From the NCBI GenBank assembly GCA_039934475.1, contig JBDTMC010000120.1, positions 1 to 17,971 on the forward strand: a DNA stretch of 17,971 nucleotides, written 5' to 3'. Shown here one piece after another: positions 13,575 to 17,971 of this stretch. The translations under genes were made by a program, and so were the position numbers. This DNA is from JBDTMC01 sp039934475 (lineage in GTDB: Bacteria > Acidobacteriota > Terriglobia > Bryobacterales > Bryobacteraceae). Every line of letters starts with the position of its first letter. The stretch's first letter is position 1. The notes under the pieces are model-generated. The model had not been told where the DNA came from. It was given only the letters and a program-made list of their open reading frames with translations, and did no database searches.

Positions 13575-14978
13575 ATGCGAGGGATGCCGGTTTTGTGCTG
13601 GGTTTTAATTGTTGCGCCTTGCTGGGCACAGCAGACTATCACACTGGAGCGCGGGCCGTTGAGCGAACCGTATAGCGGATCGAGCGATGTGCAGACGGAC
13701 GCGATCATCGTCGCCAGCTTGCCTGCGTGGGGTGTACCGGTCCTGGTGACGTCTCAGGCAACCTGGTTGACGTTCAAAGCGGACTGTACTACGCCGGGCG
13801 CGGGTTCGGCGGCAACCGGCGGGGTTACGCCGATCACGCTGAACTTCTGCGTGGATCCTGCCCAAGCGGGGACGAACGGGTATTACATCGGACTGATCGA
13901 AGTCAGTTCGCCGGGTTATACGACGCTGCAAGTGCCGGTGAGCTTGAGTAAGTTCCCTCCAGGCGATTTGAGCGCTGTGAACGATGTTGTTACTTTCAAT
14001 GCGGGCCACCTTACCGAGAACATCACGGTGACCGCCGATCCGACGGGACAGAACAACACTAATGGCGGATTTAGCGCGAACCTGGGTTTCGCCACGAGCC
14101 TGGGGAAGGCGAATCCGCCTGAAGGGTCATGGCTCAGCTTCGTGCAAACGGATGCCGCGACGCCCGGGTCCGTAACGCTGACGGCCAACCCGGCGGGGAT
14201 CGCTGCCGGCACCTATGTAAACACGGTTGTGCTGAAGGACACCAAATACAACGACGTCAAGACCGTGAAGGTGACGCTAACGGTGCAGGCCCAGGACGCG
14301 CAGGTGGTTTCGGCACTGCCGCATATCGCGGTAGGCGATGTTTGGGTTACCGGATTCTATGTGATCAACAACGGCGGGACGGCAGCGACAGCAACGATTC
14401 AGTTTTATGACGACAACGGACAACCGTTGTCGATTCCGATCACTGGCGTGGGAACCGTCAACACCCTAACAGGCAACCTGAGCGCGAACGGATCCAGTTA
14501 CTACGAGGCGGGCACGCCGCAGTTTGCACTGCGCGGCGGCTGGGCTTTGGTGACAGCCAGCCCTTCGGTAACGGTTCAGGCGCTGTTCCGTGCTGACAAC
14601 GGCGGAGGACGTTATGCGGAGGCGGCAGTGCCGTCCTCGCCCGGCGGGCATGGGTTTCTCATCCCGTTCGACGCTACGACGTTCGCGCCTACAGGCGATC
14701 CCTTGTATACAGGTGTTGGCGTGGCAAATCTAGATTCTGCGACGCAAGCGAATATCACGTGCACGGCGCGGGATTCGCAGGGGACGGTAATTCCGAACGG
14801 GTTTCCGATCCCCGCCCTGAGCCCGTTAGGGCACTATGCGGCGTTCTTGTTTCCCATTCTGGAGGGGAAGCGGGGGACCGTTCAATGCACGTCGAATACG
14901 AATATTTCGGCGGTGGCGTTGCGGGCTATTGGGAGTGGGAATGCGTTTTCGTCGTTGCCGGTGATTACGCTGAAGTAG
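13575..14978 (+). CDS. Secreted BACON-like/Ig-like repeat protein
   Basis: 467 residues. Signal peptide MRGMPVLCWVLIVAPCWAQ. Then two BACON-like beta-sandwich repeats, each with the W-L-T/S-F and later G-x-Y-x-x-x-V/I pattern: ATWLTFKAD ... AGTNGYYIGLIEV (about 60-115) and GSWLSFVQTD ... IAAGTYVNTVVL (about 182-220). The C-terminal half (about 235-467) begins LPHIAVGDVWVTGFYVINNG and contains TATIQFYDDNGQPLSIPI, GWALVTASPSVTVQALFR, PFDATTF and TGVGVANLD. I associate this tail with secreted proteins of Solibacter-type Acidobacteria; no enzyme motif is visible. BACON domains are thought to bind carbohydrate or protein surfaces. ATG 13575 gives a clean signal peptide; TTG 13554 and ATG 13584 are alternatives, and no ribosome-binding site is clear. 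Probably monocistronic. Confidence 0.8.
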   Translation: MRGMPVLCWVLIVAPCWAQQTITLERGPLSEPYSGSSDVQTDAIIVASLPAWGVPVLVTSQATWLTFKADCTTPGAGSAATGGVTPITLNFCVDPAQAGTNGYYIGLIEVSSPGYTTLQVPVSLSKFPPGDLSAVNDVVTFNAGHLTENITVTADPTGQNNTNGGFSANLGFATSLGKANPPEGSWLSFVQTDAATPGSVTLTANPAGIAAGTYVNTVVLKDTKYNDVKTVKVTLTVQAQDAQVVSALPHIAVGDVWVTGFYVINNGGTAATATIQFYDDNGQPLSIPITGVGTVNTLTGNLSANGSSYYEAGTPQFALRGGWALVTASPSVTVQALFRADNGGGRYAEAAVPSSPGGHGFLIPFDATTFAPTGDPLYTGVGVANLDSATQANITCTARDSQGTVIPNGFPIPALSPLGHYAAFLFPILEGKRGTVQCTSNTNISAVALRAIGSGNAFSSLPVITLK

Positions 14979-15061
14979 AAGCCAGTGTATTGGCCGCGAG
15001 GAACAGGATGAACGCCGATCAGGCTGAAGCAATCTAAAACTTCCAGGCGCAATTAGGATCT

Positions 15062-15991
15062 CTACAACAGACCCTGTTTGGTGGCGATTTTGAACATCTG
15101 GGCTAGCATTTGTACGACTCGCTGGCCATCGGGATCCGTCGCTGGATTGACCGGCACGAAGAGTTCGGTTTCCTCACGGCGGGCAAGTACGTTGCTAGCC
15201 ACGAGGGCGCGCATCAACCAGATGGCGCTGCGTACGTCAGGGCATATTGCACCAACCCAACCGGTGTATTCGCGCGCCGAGGGCGGGAGTCCGGTTGTTC
15301 GGTGGATTGCTGTAGAGACTTCGCCGCGGAGCAGACGGTACGCGTCCAACTCCATCCCGGCTTCGGTCCAGGACGGCTGAATGAGAGGCGATCCGGGCGC
15401 CATCTCAGCGAATAGATCGTCGATCGCCCGTTGTTGAGACAGCCACATATGTTCGAGCCAGTAGTGGCTTGTCTTGGCGATTACCGTGACGACATTTTTG
15501 ATTTCCTTCTCAACCCTGTATGCGGGCCCCACGGGAAGATCCAACAGATTGCCTTCGGCTTGAGCCGCTACATTCTCCATTACGATCGCTCTGAGAAGCC
15601 ATTGAGACATGCACGAACTTGAACAATCAACACGAACCCAGCCAGGCGTTGGCGAAGGGCGTGCCGGAAGACCCGAAACCATTGTCACGCCGCGGCAAAT
15701 CTCCTCTACTACTCCCCGGTGTCGATCTGGTTGTTCAACGATTGCACGTGGGGAACCGGGTTCCAAGAGCGTTCCCTTGTGAGGAGGCCCGCCGGCCATT
15801 GCCAAATCGCAAAAAGTGTTCCAGATTTCATTCCAGGCGACTTTGCCATCCGGCTGATATTTTAGGCCCGCCGAGCCCATCGAGACGGGCTCCACTTCCT
15901 CATAACAATCTTGATATTCCGCGGGGAGAATGGTCTTTATTCGGCGCTCAAGCGCCTTAAGCCGACTGTAATCTTTGAAACCAAATATCAT
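15062..15991 (-). CDS. Unrecognised soluble protein made of two tandem copies of one domain
   Basis: 309 residues, no signal peptide or membrane helix, so probably cytoplasmic. I cannot assign a function. Landmarks in the first copy: GLKYQPDGKVAWNEIWNTFCDLAMAGGPPH without its middle (43-71), GWVRVDCSS (117-125), WLLRAIVMENV (131-141), LPVGPAY (152-158) and EIKNVVTVIAKTSHYWLEH (163-181). The second copy repeats the core with exactly 127 residues of offset: GWVGAIC (244-250), WLMRALVASNV (258-268) and VPVNPA (279-284). C123/C250, W131/W258, R134/R261, N140/N267 and P153/P280 all coincide. The conserved GG-P-P-H and T-S-H-Y-W-x-E-H strings could hold metal or catalytic residues, which is a guess. 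It is convergent with the BACON-like gene and lies 58 bp downstream of the TonB-dependent protein gene on the same strand, possibly co-transcribed. Confidence 0.72.
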   Translation of the reverse strand: MIFGFKDYSRLKALERRIKTILPAEYQDCYEEVEPVSMGSAGLKYQPDGKVAWNEIWNTFCDLAMAGGPPHKGTLLEPGSPRAIVEQPDRHRGVVEEICRGVTMVSGLPARPSPTPGWVRVDCSSSCMSQWLLRAIVMENVAAQAEGNLLDLPVGPAYRVEKEIKNVVTVIAKTSHYWLEHMWLSQQRAIDDLFAEMAPGSPLIQPSWTEAGMELDAYRLLRGEVSTAIHRTTGLPPSAREYTGWVGAICPDVRSAIWLMRALVASNVLARREETELFVPVNPATDPDGQRVVQMLAQMFKIATKQGLL

Positions 15992-16049
15992 TGTGACTGC
16001 TCACGAACCAGCTTACACGCCAACGAATGATCGGGGAGGGTTCACGCGG

Positions 16050-17971
16050 TCAGAATTCCAGGCGCAGCAGGATTTCTATCTGGCGGGCCGTCTCGTTTAG
16101 AGGTGTGAGCGCGGGGAAGCCGGCACGGGCGACTCTGCCTTTCAGTGCGACCCCGAAATCGCCGGCATTTATGAAGGCTTGGGGGTTGTTGTAGTTGGCG
16201 TGGTTGAGGATGTTGTAGAAGTCGGCTCGGAGGGTGAGACGGGCGGTCTCGTGGAGGCGGGCGAGGGGGAAGGCACGGGCTAGCGAGAGGTCTAGGTTTT
16301 GGAACCGCGATCCGCGGAGTGAATTGCGCCCAAGGTTTCCGTTCTGGTTGGCGGGTGGCTCGACGAAGGCGGCCTTGTCGAGGATGAGTTGCCCGCCGGG
16401 CACGGGTTGGGGTGAGTTGAGTAGCGCGGGCATCGAGACCAGGTCCGGACGGACATTGCATATGGGCACGCAGTTTCCTCCGAGGAACACGGTATAGGGC
16501 AATCCGGAGCGGAGGGCGTAGAGGCCGGAGACGGTCCAGTTACGGAAGAGGAGCGATCGGGCGACGGGGCTGTTCCACCAGGCGGCAATTAGTAAATTGT
16601 GACGCTGGTCGAAGTCTGTGTTGCCGCGATCGCTTTCCCTGTCGTATTGGCGCGAGAAGCCGGCGTAGTAGTGGGAGGCGAAGGTGCGGTCGGTCTGGTT
16701 GGCGAAGCCGATGTCGAAGAAGTCGCCGAGTAGTGGATCGCTCTGATTGTCGATAGAGTGACTCCACGTATAGGAAGCCCTGACGTTGGTCTGGCGCCGA
16801 CGGTATTGGGCCGAGAGTTGCATCGCGGCGTAGTCGGAGTAGCCCTGGTTGGCGCGGAGGTTGATGTCGTCATTGATTGTGGCGTTGGGGCGGTCGTAGT
16901 CGTTGGCTGGGTCCTGGCGATTGACGATGTCGTTGGTGATGAGACGATGACCGACGGAGCCGAGGGCGGCGGCTTCGAGGTTCCAGTTTTGAACGACCTG
17001 CTGCAGGCCGAGGAAGTAACTGTGTACGAGCGGCGTGCGGAGAGTGTTTGCGAAGGCCGTGAGGCTGTAGAAGCTGTTTGTGGTTAGGGGCGGCAGCTGG
17101 GCGTAGACGGTAGTAAGGGGTGCGAGGTAGTTGCGTGGGCCGTTGAGGGATGCTGACCCTTTCGCAAGATCGTTGAAGGCGGCGCTGCTCCAGATGTTAT
17201 CGAACCAGCGATCGTAGAACATGCCGTAGGCGCCGCGGAGTGTAGTGCGGCTGTTGGCTCGTGGGGACCAGGCGAAGCCGGCGCGGGCGGCCCAGTTGAG
17301 TGTGTCGGAAGAGAAGAGTTGTTGTTGGGTGGCGGGTCCGTTGGTAGCCGCTTGGACTTGATCGGCGAAGACCGCGCCGGGGCCTAGGGCGACGGCGAAG
17401 GCCGGGGTATCGTTCTGAGTTTTGGGGCTACCGAAGGAGTCCAGGCGTAGACCGGCGTTCACGGTGAGGCGCGGTGTTACGCGGAAGTCTTCCTGCAGAA
17501 ACGCAAAGGACTGGATGTAGTGGAAGTTGCCTCCTCCGGTGGGAAGGGCGTTGCTGCCGGATTGGGCGGCGAGGCGTGAGAGGGGCGCGATGAGGACGAA
17601 AGGCGCGCCGGCGCGAAAGGACGATTCATCAGCAAACAGGTATTGGGGCTTGCGGGTGAGGGCGAAGCGTGTGCCACGGGCGAGGAACCCGGCTCCGGCT
17701 TTGAGCAAGTTGCGGTTACGGGCATGGACTATGTTCGCGGAGAGTTCGAAGGACGTTGAATTATCGTTGAAGCCAAAGCCGGTGGAGGCGCCGGGAAGAA
17801 ACGTGGGCTGCCCGAGGATCTGGAGGACGGGAATGTCGGGGAGAGGGTTGTTCCAGCGGAGTGTGTCGCGCTGGGCGCCGGCGCGGATCTCAGTGGTGGT
17901 TCGGGAGGTCCAAGAACTGGCGAGGGTGATGCCTGCTCCCATCGTCGCGGCGCGGAGCGGGGCGTTGCCGT
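16050..17971 (-). CDS. TonB-dependent receptor / Oar-like outer-membrane protein, C-terminal part (5' end outside window)
   Basis: The frame is open from the window edge to the stop at 16050 (640 codons shown); the first Met seen (17942) is internal. The sequence is a long series of amphipathic strands with aromatic girdles, as in outer-membrane barrels: FHYIQSFAFLQEDFRVTPRL, LTVNAGLRLDSFG, RAGFAWSPRANSRTTLRGAYG, TNVRASYTWSHSIDNQSDP, FDQRHNLLIAAWW and LTLRADFYNILNHANYNNP. It ends in LRLEF, the terminal Phe that targets barrels to the BAM machinery. These features match the Oar/carboxypeptidase-regulatory-like TonB-dependent family, highly expanded in Acidobacteria, with an N-terminal CarboxypepD_reg domain and plug expected outside the window. 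Likely role: uptake of large nutrients such as oligosaccharides or peptides; the substrate is unknown. Confidence 0.9.
   Translation of the reverse strand, partial: GNAPLRAATMGAGITLASSWTSRTTTEIRAGAQRDTLRWNNPLPDIPVLQILGQPTFLPGASTGFGFNDNSTSFELSANIVHARNRNLLKAGAGFLARGTRFALTRKPQYLFADESSFRAGAPFVLIAPLSRLAAQSGSNALPTGGGNFHYIQSFAFLQEDFRVTPRLTVNAGLRLDSFGSPKTQNDTPAFAVALGPGAVFADQVQAATNGPATQQQLFSSDTLNWAARAGFAWSPRANSRTTLRGAYGMFYDRWFDNIWSSAAFNDLAKGSASLNGPRNYLAPLTTVYAQLPPLTTNSFYSLTAFANTLRTPLVHSYFLGLQQVVQNWNLEAAALGSVGHRLITNDIVNRQDPANDYDRPNATINDDINLRANQGYSDYAAMQLSAQYRRRQTNVRASYTWSHSIDNQSDPLLGDFFDIGFANQTDRTFASHYYAGFSRQYDRESDRGNTDFDQRHNLLIAAWWNSPVARSLLFRNWTVSGLYALRSGLPYTVFLGGNCVPICNVRPDLVSMPALLNSPQPVPGGQLILDKAAFVEPPANQNGNLGRNSLRGSRFQNLDLSLARAFPLARLHETARLTLRADFYNILNHANYNNPQAFINAGDFGVALKGRVARAGFPALTPLNETARQIEILLRLEF

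Overview
The window looks like a chromosomal segment of a Gram-negative, high-GC soil bacterium. The best fit is an acidobacterium of the Solibacter/Bryobacter kind. This is inferred from gene content: lpxC (so lipid A is made), a large Oar-like TonB-dependent outer-membrane protein, a twin-arginine-exported sugar-isomerase-like protein, a secreted BACON-like protein with a C-terminal domain I associate with that group, and a caspase-TPR/TIR pair. I see no tRNA, rRNA, CRISPR array, complete insertion sequence or plasmid/phage gene.

Layout. (1) 1-2040, minus: the first 680 codons of DNA polymerase I (polA); the 3' end lies outside the window. (2) 2235-7521, plus: a tight run of lpxC, a CDP-alcohol phosphatidyltransferase (pgsA type), a small two-helix membrane protein, a DUF218/YdcF-like protein, an ABC exporter and a Tat-exported TIM-barrel protein. 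Gaps are 3-31 nt, so this is probably one operon, mostly for envelope lipid and cell-wall work. (3) 7522-8060: a short tandem repeat, a 12-bp palindrome and a lone HigA-like helix-turn-helix protein. (4) 8127-11911, minus: a two-gene operon with ATGA overlap. It encodes an exported caspase-like protease with TPRs and then a membrane-anchored TIR protein with a DUF4384-like extracytoplasmic domain. (5) 11901-13553: a non-coding-rich stretch around a small secreted protein. It holds two copies of a 44-nt promoter-like repeat, a 45-bp imperfect palindrome, a 25-bp tandem repeat, a good sigma70-type promoter and a leader that can fold into a compact three-way junction followed by a hairpin over the ribosome-binding site. 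(6) 13575-14978, plus: a secreted BACON-like protein. (7) 15062-15991, minus: an unrecognised soluble protein built from two tandem copies of one domain. (8) 16050-17971, minus: the C-terminal part of a TonB-dependent/Oar-like barrel protein.

The two most interesting items are the caspase/TIR operon and the leader RNA at about 12453-12547. In the operon, sequence signals place the protease outside the inner membrane and the TIR domain inside it, which suggests a transmembrane stress or suicide relay. The leader is a candidate new cis-regulatory RNA; its proposed transcription start falls within two bases of the start of the fold.

All calls come from reading the sequence by eye. No database search or folding program was run.
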